From Phycicoccus flavus (GTDB lineage: Bacteria > Actinomycetota > Actinomycetes > Actinomycetales > Dermatophilaceae): a stretch of DNA of 45,686 nucleotides. Shown in pieces: positions 26,464-34,304 of the stretch. Position 1 is the stretch's first letter. Each line of letters opens with the position of its first letter. The DNA lies in NCBI RefSeq assembly GCF_004025965.2, contig NZ_SAYU02000030.1, positions 1 through 45,686 on the forward strand. Direction: 5' to 3'. Under the pieces are notes generated by a model. The model did not search any database. It worked only from the letters and a program-made list of their open reading frames with translations, and was not told where the DNA came from. A program made the translations under genes and the position numbers.

Positions 26464-27066
26464 TCAGCCCCGGCGGACGAGGTCGACGAAGTACGCGTGC
26501 ACCCGGTGGTCACCGGTGACCTCGGGGTGGAAGCTCGTGGCGAGCAGCCGGCCCTGCCGCGCGGCGACGACCCTGCCCTCGGCGGGACCGGACTCGACCC
26601 GCGCCAGGACCTGCACGTCGGGGCCCGCCTCCTCGATCCACGGCGCTCGGATGAACACCGCCCGCAGCGGCTCGCCGCCGAGCTCGCGGACGTGCAGGTC
26701 GCTCTCGAAGGAGTCGACCTGGCGGCCGAAGGCGTTGCGGCGGACGAGGACGTCCATGCCCCCGAGGGTCTCCTGACCGGGAGCCCGGTCGACGAGGCGG
26801 TCGGCGAGCAGGATCATCCCCGCGCACGAGCCGTAGACCGGCAGCCCGTCGGCGATCCGCTCGCGCAGCGGCCCCTGGAGGTCGAACGCGCGCACGAGCT
26901 TGTCCATCGTGCTCGACTCGCCCCCGGGGACGACGAGCCCGTCGACCTCGGCGAGCTCGCGGGGGCGGCGGACGGTGACGGGACGGGCGCCGTGCTCGGC
27001 CAGCGCCTCGAGGTGCTCGCGCACGTCGCCCTGGAGGGCGAGGACGCCGACGGTCGGGGTGCTCAC
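26464..27066 (-). CDS. pdxT: Pyridoxal 5-phosphate synthase glutaminase subunit PdxT
   Basis: The 200-residue class I glutaminase feeds ammonia to PdxS for de novo PLP synthesis. Visible are [19 protein letters not shown], the nucleophile C in Y-G-S-C-A-G-M-I, and the H/E pair in T-S-F-H-P-E-V-T. Start GTG at 27066 with a TAGCAT box 7 nt upstream, so a leaderless mRNA is likely. Its partner pdxS is 8.6 kb away, an unusual separation caused by the intervening accessory genes. Confidence 0.95.
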   Translation of the reverse strand: MSTPTVGVLALQGDVREHLEALAEHGARPVTVRRPRELAEVDGLVVPGGESSTMDKLVRAFDLQGPLRERIADGLPVYGSCAGMILLADRLVDRAPGQETLGGMDVLVRRNAFGRQVDSFESDLHVRELGGEPLRAVFIRAPWIEEAGPDVQVLARVESGPAEGRVVAARQGRLLATSFHPEVTGDHRVHAYFVDLVRRG

Positions 27067-27073
27067 GCGGCCG

Positions 27074-27122
27074 ATGCTACGAGGGCCGCGCCCGCCGGCC
27101 CCGGCCGGTCCGGACGTACGCT
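27074..27122. promoter_or_regulatory. Divergent leaderless promoters of pdxT and the GNAT gene
   Basis: TAGCAT on the minus strand (27079-27074) is 7 nt from the pdxT GTG. TACGCT on the plus strand (27117-27122) is 6 nt from the GNAT GTG at 27129. Both genes lack ribosome binding sites. Confidence 0.5.
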
Positions 27123-27128
27123 CCCGGC

Positions 27129-27668
27129 GTGGACGACGACCTCCTCGTGCGCGACCGGCGCGCCGACGACCTGCCGGAGCTGGCCCGGATCCTCGCGGCC
27201 CAGCAAGGTGCCTCCCGCTACCCGGTGCGCTGGCCGCTGCCCTTCCCGGTCGAGGAGTTCATCGTGCGCCCGGGCGAGCTCGGGGCCTGGGTCGCCGAGA
27301 CCGGCGGCCGGGTCGTCGGCCACGCCTCGGTCATCACCCCGCGCCCGGGCTGGGAGGCCGACGGCTGGGTGGCCGCCACCGGCGAGCCCGTGGACCGGCT
27401 CGCCGCCCTCAGCGTCCTCTTCGTCGACCCGCGGGTGGCCGGGCGCGGCATCGGCGGTCGGCTGCTCGACACCGCCGTCGACCGGATCCGCGCGCTCGGG
27501 CTGCGGCCGGTGCTCGACGTCGTCGACGCCCACTCCGCCGCCGCCCGCCTCTACCGTCGGCGGGGCTGGCAGGTGGTCGGCGAGGCCCACCCGGAGTGGC
27601 TGCGGCCGGAGCACGGGTCGATGCTGCTCATGACGCTGCCGGCCGAGCCACCGGGCGTCACCGCCTGA
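27129..27668 (+). CDS. GNAT-family N-acetyltransferase
   Basis: The 179-residue protein has the GNAT fold: strands around [15 protein letters not shown], the acetyl-CoA motif [12 protein letters not shown], and the C-terminal A-R-L-Y-R-R-R-G-W. Substrate is unknown. GTG start follows a TACGCT box by 6 nt. It is divergent from pdxT and 16 nt before kynU, which appears to have its own -10. Confidence 0.85.
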   Translation: MDDDLLVRDRRADDLPELARILAAQQGASRYPVRWPLPFPVEEFIVRPGELGAWVAETGGRVVGHASVITPRPGWEADGWVAATGEPVDRLAALSVLFVDPRVAGRGIGGRLLDTAVDRIRALGLRPVLDVVDAHSAAARLYRRRGWQVVGEAHPEWLRPEHGSMLLMTLPAEPPGVTA

Positions 27669-27671
27669 CGT

Positions 27672-27677
27672 TACGGT
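27672..27677 (+). promoter_or_regulatory. -10 box for leaderless kynU mRNA
   Basis: TACGGT is followed by 7 nt and then ATG 27685. This supports that ATG over the in-frame GTG at 27679. Confidence 0.45.
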
Positions 27678-27684
27678 CGTGCCC

Positions 27685-28920
27685 ATGGCCGACCTCACCG
27701 ACCGGGCCGTGGCGCTCGACGCCGAGCACGCGGACACCGACCTGCGCGACCGCTTCCGGCTGCCGGAGGGGCTGGTCTACCTCGACGGCAACTCCCTCGG
27801 AGCCCTGCCCGCCGCCGTCCCGGAGGTCGTCGCCGACGTCGTGCGGCGGCAGTGGGGCGAGCGGCTCATCGCCAGCTGGAACGAGGCGGACTGGTGGGGC
27901 GCCCCGACCCGGGTCGGCGACGCGATCGGCGCGCTCGTCGGCGCGGCCCCGGGCCAGGTCGTGTGCACCGACTCCACGACCGTGAACCTCTACAAGGCGG
28001 TCGTCGCCGCCGCCCGGATGCGGCCGGGCCGGCGCGTCGTCCTCACCGACCCCGCCTCCTTCCCCACCGACCTCTACGTCACCGCGGCCGCGGCCCGCGA
28101 CGCCGGGCTCGTCGTCGAGCACGTGGCGCCCGGCGACGTCCCCGACCGCGCGGCCGCGCTCGGCGAGGAGCTGGCGCTGGTCTCCTACAGCTCGGTCGAC
28201 TACCGCACCGGCGAGCTGTGGGACCTCCCGGCCGTCACCGCCGCCGCGCACGCCGTCGGTGCGCTCGCCTGCTGGGACCTGTGCCACTCCGCGGGCGTGC
28301 TCGACGTGGGGCTCGACGCGCACGGGGCCGACCTCGCCGTCGGCTGCGGCTACAAGTACCTCAACGGCGGCCCCGGCGCGCCGGCGTACCTGTACGTCGC
28401 CACCCGCCACCAGGACGACTTCGACCAGCCGCTCGCCGGGTGGAACGGCCACGCGGCCCCCTTCACGATGGCGACCGACTACGTGCCCGCGCCCGGCGTC
28501 TCCCGCGGACGGGTCGGCACCCCGCCGCTGCTGTCGATGCTCTCCCTCGAGGCCGCCCTCGGCGCCTACGACGGGGTGGGCGTCGCCGACCTGCGGGCCC
28601 GGTCGCTGTCGCTCACCGGCTTCTTCCTCGACTGCCTCGACGCGCTCGTCCCGGACGCCGAGGTCGTGACGCCGCGCGACCCGGCCCGCCGTGGCTCGCA
28701 GGTCAGCCTGCGCCACCCCGGCGCCTACGGGGTCGTCCAGGCCCTCGTCGCCCGGGGCGTCGTCGGCGACTTTCGCGAGCCCGACGTCGTCCGGCTGGGG
28801 TTCGCGCCGATGTACCTCGCCCACACCGACGTGCTGCGGGCCGCGGAGCAGCTGCGCGACGTCCTCGCCGCCGGCGAGCACGAGCGGCCGGAGCACGCCA
28901 CCCGCGCCACCGTCACCTGA
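27685..28920 (+). CDS. kynU: Kynureninase
   Basis: The 411-residue PLP enzyme cleaves kynurenine to anthranilate and alanine. Marks are [34 protein letters not shown], the Schiff-base K in [14 protein letters not shown] and R-V-G-T-P-P-L-L-S. No tryptophan dioxygenase or formamidase gene is in the window, so it stands alone here. It ends convergent with capA, overlapping its end by 8 nt. Confidence 0.93.
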   Translation: MADLTDRAVALDAEHADTDLRDRFRLPEGLVYLDGNSLGALPAAVPEVVADVVRRQWGERLIASWNEADWWGAPTRVGDAIGALVGAAPGQVVCTDSTTVNLYKAVVAAARMRPGRRVVLTDPASFPTDLYVTAAAARDAGLVVEHVAPGDVPDRAAALGEELALVSYSSVDYRTGELWDLPAVTAAAHAVGALACWDLCHSAGVLDVGLDAHGADLAVGCGYKYLNGGPGAPAYLYVATRHQDDFDQPLAGWNGHAAPFTMATDYVPAPGVSRGRVGTPPLLSMLSLEAALGAYDGVGVADLRARSLSLTGFFLDCLDALVPDAEVVTPRDPARRGSQVSLRHPGAYGVVQALVARGVVGDFREPDVVRLGFAPMYLAHTDVLRAAEQLRDVLAAGEHERPEHATRATVT

Positions 28921-31012
28921 GCGGCGCGTCGCCGCCGACGTCGGCGTCGTCCCGGGAGAGCAGCGTCGGCCCGCCGAGGGCCGACTCGACGGTGTCGAAG
29001 CGCCGACCGCCGCGCCCGTTCTCGTCCCAGGCGACGAGCCGCACGTCGTCGACCCCGAGGTAGCGCAGCGTCTGCCCCCCGTGCGGGGCCTGCACCCGGG
29101 CGAACACCTGGGCCGCGACGACACCGTCCGGCACGACGAGGTCGAGCCGCACCGGTGCGCAGTCGCCGGAGTCGCGGGCGACCTCGGGTACGACGAGCTC
29201 GCTCGTCGAGCTGCTGCCCCCGCTCATCGCCCGGTACCACCGCACCTCGAGACGGGCGCCGGTGCTGGCCCGCCGGACGTCCGCGAGCAGCGACAGCTCC
29301 TGGCCGGGGCGGACCGGGGCACGGTGCTCGATGGTGGCGATGACGTCGCGCGTGCTGAGCGGCGACCGGGCGAGCTCGAGGCCGCGCGGCGCCGCCTCGT
29401 CCTCCCCGGTCGTGCACGCGGCGGCCGGGGTGATGCGGGCGTAGCGGCCGAGGTCCCACAGCCGGTCGGCACCGGTGTCGGCGTCGTCGCCCTCGTCGAC
29501 GAGCCAGAGCCGGTCCGCGCCGCCGTCGCGGCCGACGGCGACGGCGCCGAAGTCCCCGGTGCCGAAGAGGACGTCGAAGCCGCCGCGCACCCCGGGCTGG
29601 CTCGGCAGCCACCAGCCGGGCGCGAGGCGGGCGGGGGTGCGGGCCTCGAGCTCGGCGGTCGTCGTCAGCGGCACGGTGTCGGCCCCGGGGTCCAGACGGG
29701 CACCCCCGGCGTCGAGGCGGGCCGGGCCCGGGACGGTGCCGGCGGCGATCCGCGCCACGGCGTCGGCGAGCCCGCCGACGGCCGGGCGCGGGCGGTAGCC
29801 GTCGACGAGCACCGGGTCGGCGCCGACCGCCACCGGACGGCCCCCGCGGACGTCGACGCGGGCCAGGTAGGTGGGCAGGGTGTCCCACAGCTCCTGGTCG
29901 AAGACGATGTTGCCCATGCTCTCGGCGAAGACCGCGTCGCCGGTCGTCGTGAGCCCGCCGACGACGTGCGGGTGGCCGGCGACGACGAGGGTGGACCCGG
30001 CGTCGGCCGCGACCCGGGCGAGCCGCCGGACGGCCGGGGTCTGGGTGCGGACGTACTCGACGTCGCCGTGGATCATCACGACGACGACGTCGGCGCGGGA
30101 CCGGGCGTCGCGGACCGCCCGGTCGAGGCGCCCGGCCTCGCAGGCCGCCGCCCCGGGGTCGGTCGCCGTCGCCACGTAGGGCACGGCGTGCTGCGCGCCG
30201 GTCACCGTCGTGCAGCCGAGGAACGCGACCCTGGTGCCGCGGCGCTCGACCACCGCCGGCGCCCACGCCTGCTCCGGGGTGTCGCCGGCGCCGAAGTGGG
30301 CGATGCCGGCGGCGTCGAGGGCCCGGACGGTGCTGTCGACCCCGGGGCCGAGGGCGTCCGCGGCGTGGTTGTTGCCGAGCGAGACGACGTCGACACCGGC
30401 GAGACGCAGCCCTTCCGCCATCGCGGTCGAGGAGGCGATGACGAGGTCCTTGGTCGGGTGGAACCCGCGCACCCGGCGGCCGCCGCGCTCGACGACGGGG
30501 TCCGCGACGAGCGGGGTCTCGAGGTTGACGACGGTGAGGTCGGAGTCGGCGAGGAGGGGCCGGACCGCCGAGAGCACTGCCGCGTGGTCCGCGGGGGTGG
30601 CGTTCGGGGCCAGGAGTGGCGGCGCGCCGTCGCGGGAGGTGAAGAAGCGGCGGCCCATCATCGCGTCGCCGCCGAAGCGGAGCGAGACCGCGCCCTCGCC
30701 CCGGCGGGTGAGGACGACCCGGGTCGGCACGCCGGGCTCGAGCACCTGGGCCCGCGCGAGGTGCCCGGGGCTCCTCACGTCGGCCACGGCCGCGGCGTCC
30801 GCGGGTGCCCGGAACCGGCCGTCGGCGCCGGTGCGGACGGTGGCGTCGCCGAGTCGGACGGTGGCCCCGGCCACCGGGGCGCCGGTGTCGTCGACGACGA
30901 GCCCGGACGCGGGGCGGGCGGGGCCGTCCTGGGCGCCCGCGTCGAGCTGGGTGAGGCCGGCGACGGCGAGCGCGCAGGCGGCGACGACACCGGTGAGCCG
31001 CAGCGCGCTCAC
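28913..31012 (-). CDS. capA: Extended CapA/PgsA-family poly-gamma-glutamate-type biosynthesis protein
   Basis: A 699-residue exported protein, far longer than the usual 350-450. In order: signal peptide (1-27); a carboxypeptidase-regulatory-like beta domain (about 35-105, [14 protein letters not shown]); a CapA calcineurin-like metallophosphoesterase domain (about 108-400) with [12 protein letters not shown] (163-166), S-L-G-N-N-H (211-216), I-H-G-D-V-E-Y (314-320), G-H-P-H-V (346-350) and S-M-G-N-I-V-F; and a C-terminal region of about 300 residues with beta-sandwich, carbohydrate-binding-like appearance that I cannot name. CapA proteins act at the cell surface in polyglutamate assembly, export or length control. 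GTG start overlaps the pgsC stop by 4 nt. Confidence 0.85.
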   Translation of the reverse strand: MSALRLTGVVAACALAVAGLTQLDAGAQDGPARPASGLVVDDTGAPVAGATVRLGDATVRTGADGRFRAPADAAAVADVRSPGHLARAQVLEPGVPTRVVLTRRGEGAVSLRFGGDAMMGRRFFTSRDGAPPLLAPNATPADHAAVLSAVRPLLADSDLTVVNLETPLVADPVVERGGRRVRGFHPTKDLVIASSTAMAEGLRLAGVDVVSLGNNHAADALGPGVDSTVRALDAAGIAHFGAGDTPEQAWAPAVVERRGTRVAFLGCTTVTGAQHAVPYVATATDPGAAACEAGRLDRAVRDARSRADVVVVMIHGDVEYVRTQTPAVRRLARVAADAGSTLVVAGHPHVVGGLTTTGDAVFAESMGNIVFDQELWDTLPTYLARVDVRGGRPVAVGADPVLVDGYRPRPAVGGLADAVARIAAGTVPGPARLDAGGARLDPGADTVPLTTTAELEARTPARLAPGWWLPSQPGVRGGFDVLFGTGDFGAVAVGRDGGADRLWLVDEGDDADTGADRLWDLGRYARITPAAACTTGEDEAAPRGLELARSPLSTRDVIATIEHRAPVRPGQELSLLADVRRASTGARLEVRWYRAMSGGSSSTSELVVPEVARDSGDCAPVRLDLVVPDGVVAAQVFARVQAPHGGQTLRYLGVDDVRLVAWDENGRGGRRFDTVESALGGPTLLSRDDADVGGDAPLR

Positions 31013-32016
31013 GCCGTCACCCCGGCCCAGCCGAGCCCGGAGAACACGAGGTTGGCCACGGCGACGACGCCGGTCGCGCTGATGGCGACGCCCCAGGCGG
31101 TGCGCTCCCACCCCTGGCGCTGGGCGTCGTTGGCCACGAGCGCGGGGACCATGAGCGTCGCGATGGTCATGCCGAGCATCGGCACGTAGGAGCCACCGGT
31201 GCGCTCGACGACCAGCCCCTCGAGGGTCCAGCCGATGACGGCGCCGACGAGCAGCATCGTCGCGAGCTTGCGCCGGCCGAAGACGAGTAGCCGCGGCATC
31301 ATCACGTGCACGACGACCACCCAGGTGAGCACGGCGACGACCGCGATGAAGACGAGGTCGTACCAGCGGGTGCTCACGAGGGCGACGTAGGCGCCGGTGA
31401 TGAAGCCGCCCGAGCGGACCCCGAACCGGGAGAAGGCGAGGATGCCGACGAGCACGCTCGCGGTGACGGCGACGACGAGCATCCCCGGCGGGAACCCGGT
31501 GGTCGAGGACAGGTCGCCGACGGCGCCCTCGTGCGGCGGCGCGACGACCTCGAACACGGCGTCGAGGACGACGGCGAAGAGGAAGAGGCCGACGGCGGTG
31601 ACCCCGATGGCCAGCAGGGTGCGCTTCGGCTGCTGGCGGGACATGTCGTGGGCGATGAGGCCGGGCACGAGGAAGCCGACGCCGGCGAGCGCGGCGAAGG
31701 CCGGGTCCAGCCGCCCGAGGAGCGCCGCGAGCCCGGTGAAGAGGAGGACGAAGCCGAGCCCGACGACGAGCTCCACCTCGAACTTGCGCCGTCCGTAGAG
31801 GATGACCCGCCGCGAGACGACCCGCGCGACGACGAGGTAGGTGAGGTAGCCGGAGGTGAGGGTGACCAGGACCGACAGCGGGCTGGAGACGGCCAGGGCC
31901 AGGTACGGCGGGACGATGGCGCCGCCGGTGGTCAGCTGGAAGCGCTCGTAGAAGAGCATGCCGAGGATGACACCGACGACGAGCGTGATGCGCATGACCT
32001 CCGGGGTGAACGTCAC
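31009..32016 (-). CDS. pgsC: PgsC/CapC-family membrane protein, tandem duplication
   Basis: The 335-residue protein is about twice the length of Bacillus CapC (about 150). Two homologous halves are visible at about 10-152 and 179-325 with a repeat offset of 172-173: T-G-G-A-I-V (30-35) with S-G-G-F-I-T (202-207), Y-G-R-R-K (74-78) with F-G-R-R-K (246-250), and V-P-G-L-I-A-H-D-M-S-R-Q (117-128) with V-P-A-L-V-A-N-D-A-Q-R-Q (290-301). Multiple TM segments fill each half. CapC is the membrane partner of CapB in polyglutamate synthesis. GTG start overlaps the pgsB stop by 4 nt. Confidence 0.88.
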   Translation of the reverse strand: MTFTPEVMRITLVVGVILGMLFYERFQLTTGGAIVPPYLALAVSSPLSVLVTLTSGYLTYLVVARVVSRRVILYGRRKFEVELVVGLGFVLLFTGLAALLGRLDPAFAALAGVGFLVPGLIAHDMSRQQPKRTLLAIGVTAVGLFLFAVVLDAVFEVVAPPHEGAVGDLSSTTGFPPGMLVVAVTASVLVGILAFSRFGVRSGGFITGAYVALVSTRWYDLVFIAVVAVLTWVVVVHVMMPRLLVFGRRKLATMLLVGAVIGWTLEGLVVERTGGSYVPMLGMTIATLMVPALVANDAQRQGWERTAWGVAISATGVVAVANLVFSGLGWAGVTA

Positions 32017-33341
32017 GCCCGGACCACCTCGGCCACGAGGGCCCGCTGGGCGGCCGAGCGCATCCGGGTGAGGGCGCGGGGGGCGCGCTCCCACTGCCGC
32101 GAGGCCTCGATCTCGTCGACGTGGTCGCTGCCGGCGAGCTCGTGGAAGTGCTCGATGAGCAGCTCGGCCTGGTCGGTGTGGATGTTCACCATGCCGACGA
32201 GGACGCCGCGCTCCCCCGGCACGAGGCGGGCGACGGTGTCGAGGATGTCGTCGAGGGAGGGGCCGACGGTGTCGCCGAGGCGGTGGATGCGGTCGGCGCC
32301 GTAGCCGCGCTCGACCATCGTCGGGATGACGGTGTCCTCGTACGCGCCGAAGGTGATGACGTGGTCGAGGTAGCGCTCGAGGTCGTCGGGCACCATGTGC
32401 GCGAAGAGCTCGGCCCGGCGGCCGCGGTCGGAGCGGTTGTTGAGGATGCCGACGACCGGCGCCCCGGGCGGGAACTGGCCGACGAGGTTCTCGAAGGTGA
32501 AGATGACGCTCTCACGGTCGTTCGCGGCGAAGAGCGGCACCCACAGCACCTCCTTGCCGCGGATGTCGTAGCTGCGCAGCCGCACGACGCCGACGTCCGG
32601 CACCGACTTCCACATCCCCTCGACCGCCCGGGTCCGCGGGATGCCGAGCAGCTCGGCGATGGCCAGCCCGACGGCGACGTTCTCCTTGAACTGGATGTAG
32701 TCGAAGCCGGTCATGTCCTCGTCGAGGACGCCGGCGGGGTCGGCGTACACGAACCGCGACCCCCGCGCCTCGGCCGCTGCACGCAGCCGCTCGCGCAGGT
32801 GCGGACGGTCCTCGGCGGTGACGAGCACGCCGTTCCAGGGCACGGTGTTGCACAGCGAGTCGGCGATCTCCTCGAGCGTCTCGCCCATCTCCTCCTGGTG
32901 GTCCAGGCGGACGTTCGTGATGATCGTGACGTCGGACCGGATCATGAAGTCCTGGCTGTAGCGCTGGTAGAGCGGCCGCACGGCCATGCACTCGACGACG
33001 AGGGCGTCGACCTCGGGCAGGACGTGCTCGGCGACGACGTCGAGCTGCTCGTTGATCGTCGCGGCGCCCCGCCGGGTGATGGCGCGCTCCTCCCCCGTGG
33101 GCAGGATGACCCGCGCGGCGCTGCCGGTCGTCTTGGCCAGGGCGACGTAGCTGCCCTCGCGCAGGACGGCGGCCACGAGCCGGGTGACGGTGGACTTGCC
33201 GCGGATGCCGTTGACGTGGATGCGCACGTCCAGCTGGTCGATGCGTGCGTCGTGGGCCCGGATGGAGCGCCGCCAGTACGCGACGGTGAGCAGGACGAGG
33301 GTGAGGAGCACCCCGAGCGGGACGACCGTGGTCGGGCTCAC
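32013..33341 (-). CDS. pgsB: Poly-gamma-glutamate synthase PgsB/CapB
   Basis: The 442-residue Mur-ligase-related amide ligase activates a gamma-carboxylate with ATP and extends the polymer. A TM anchor is at about 6-23, followed by the ATP loop N-G-I-R-G-K-S-T (44-51). Further CapB marks are K-T-T-G-S-A-A-R, V-V-E-C-M-A-V-R-P, I-T-N-V-R-L-D-H-Q-E-E-M-G and N-N-R-S-D-R-G-R-R. Length is slightly above the 390-400 of Bacillus. The monomer is not proven by sequence; glutamate is inferred from the family. Start GTG overlaps the preceding gene by 4 nt. Confidence 0.93.
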   Translation of the reverse strand: MSPTTVVPLGVLLTLVLLTVAYWRRSIRAHDARIDQLDVRIHVNGIRGKSTVTRLVAAVLREGSYVALAKTTGSAARVILPTGEERAITRRGAATINEQLDVVAEHVLPEVDALVVECMAVRPLYQRYSQDFMIRSDVTIITNVRLDHQEEMGETLEEIADSLCNTVPWNGVLVTAEDRPHLRERLRAAAEARGSRFVYADPAGVLDEDMTGFDYIQFKENVAVGLAIAELLGIPRTRAVEGMWKSVPDVGVVRLRSYDIRGKEVLWVPLFAANDRESVIFTFENLVGQFPPGAPVVGILNNRSDRGRRAELFAHMVPDDLERYLDHVITFGAYEDTVIPTMVERGYGADRIHRLGDTVGPSLDDILDTVARLVPGERGVLVGMVNIHTDQAELLIEHFHELAGSDHVDEIEASRQWERAPRALTRMRSAAQRALVAEVVRA

Positions 33342-34204
33342 GCGGCCGCCCCGCGGGCCTGCGCCTCGGCCCGCGCCCGGCCCCGGCCGAGCAGGTGGTC
33401 CGCGGTGCGGGTGGAGTCGTCGGCCGCGACGAGCACCGAGTGCAGCGCCACGACCTCGCCGAGCCGCCGCCGGGTGCCGGCCTCGCGGTCGGCGAAACCG
33501 GTGCCGAGCGCGTCCTCGACGACCCGGCCGAGGACGTGCCAGGCGTGGCTCTCGGCGGTGTCGGGCAGGACGACGCCGAGCACCTCGTCGGTGAGGGCGA
33601 AGGGGACGTCCGCGGGGCGCGTCGAGGCCTCCAGCGCCCGGGCCAGGGCCTTGGTCACCCGGCGCCGGCGCTCCTCGCCCGGGGCCTCCCCCGGCTCCTC
33701 GCCGAGGTGCTCGACGTGCAGCAGCACGACGCTGAGCGGCCGGTCGGCGACCGCGCGCCGGGCCAGCTCCTCGTCGATGCGCATCCGGGCGGTGGCGGCG
33801 TCCAGCAGGCCGAGGGTGTGCAGGCTCGGGGCGACGGCCCCGTGCGGCGGGGTCGACAGGTGCCGCGCGGTGCGCCGCACGAAGGCGCCGGTGAGCCCCG
33901 AGGACCAGCCCAGGCCCACGACGAGGAGCACCTCGACGACGTGGACGACGTCCCAGCCGCCCCACCAGCGGTGGGCGAGGACGACGACCACGGCGCCGAC
34001 GAGCCCGACGACGATCCCGAGCAGCCCGTCGAGCACCGCGGCCCCGGCGCCGACGAGCAGCGTGACGACCGCGACGACGAGCGCCACCCGGTGGGTGTCG
34101 CGGCCGGCGAGGACCCCGAGGGCCAGGACGAGCGCGGCGGTGGCGACGAGGTGGGCGGCGGCGTGCGACGCGCGCCAGGTCCGCTCAGTCGAGACCGCGT
34201 CCAT
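33338..34204 (-). CDS. Four-TM protein with degenerate GGDEF-like domain
   Basis: The 288-residue protein has four TM segments (about 15-33, 38-58, 60-77, 86-106) and a cytoplasmic domain (about 128-270) whose layout follows diguanylate cyclases: a D-A-A-T-A-R-M-R-I-D-E-E-L-A-R-R helix, R-P-L-S-V-V-L-L-H-V-E-H-L strand, R-P-A-D-V then F-A-L-T-D-E-V-L-G-V-V-L-P-D-T. Where GGDEF should stand the sequence is L-T-D-E-V, so cyclase activity is unlikely; a nucleotide-sensing or structural role is possible. The ATG has AAGGAG 7 nt upstream, the best ribosome site of the operon. GGDEF ancestry is my reading of pattern, not a database hit. Confidence 0.6.
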   Translation of the reverse strand: MDAVSTERTWRASHAAAHLVATAALVLALGVLAGRDTHRVALVVAVVTLLVGAGAAVLDGLLGIVVGLVGAVVVVLAHRWWGGWDVVHVVEVLLVVGLGWSSGLTGAFVRRTARHLSTPPHGAVAPSLHTLGLLDAATARMRIDEELARRAVADRPLSVVLLHVEHLGEEPGEAPGEERRRRVTKALARALEASTRPADVPFALTDEVLGVVLPDTAESHAWHVLGRVVEDALGTGFADREAGTRRRLGEVVALHSVLVAADDSTRTADHLLGRGRARAEAQARGAAA

Positions 34205-34304
34205 CGGCGGGCTCCTTCCGCGCGGACCAGCGCAGCTGGGCGGCGACGAGCAGGGCCCCGAGGAGCGCGAGGGCCACGAGCCCGTGGAGCAGCGACCCGG
34301 TCAT
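34185..34304 (-). CDS. 39-residue single-TM protein in polyglutamate operon
   Basis: The small ORF starts with ATG at 34304, making an ATGA overlap with the upstream gene, and overlaps the next start by 20 nt. The product has one TM helix (about 3-24, G-S-L-L-H-G-L-V-A-L-A-L-L-G-A-L) and a charged tail (R-W-S-A-R-K-E-P-A-D-G-R-G-L-D). Bacillus polyglutamate operons encode a comparably small single-TM protein, CapE/PgsE (about 47-55 residues). Position and shape make this a candidate functional analogue, though there is no convincing sequence identity to cite and its place before pgsB differs. Confidence 0.6.
   Translation of the reverse strand: MTGSLLHGLVALALLGALLVAAQLRWSARKEPADGRGLD

Noticed and set aside
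27129-27668. GNAT gene as toxin of a toxin-antitoxin pair
   Set aside because: No small antitoxin-like ORF is adjacent and the protein has an ordinary GNAT layout with its own promoter.
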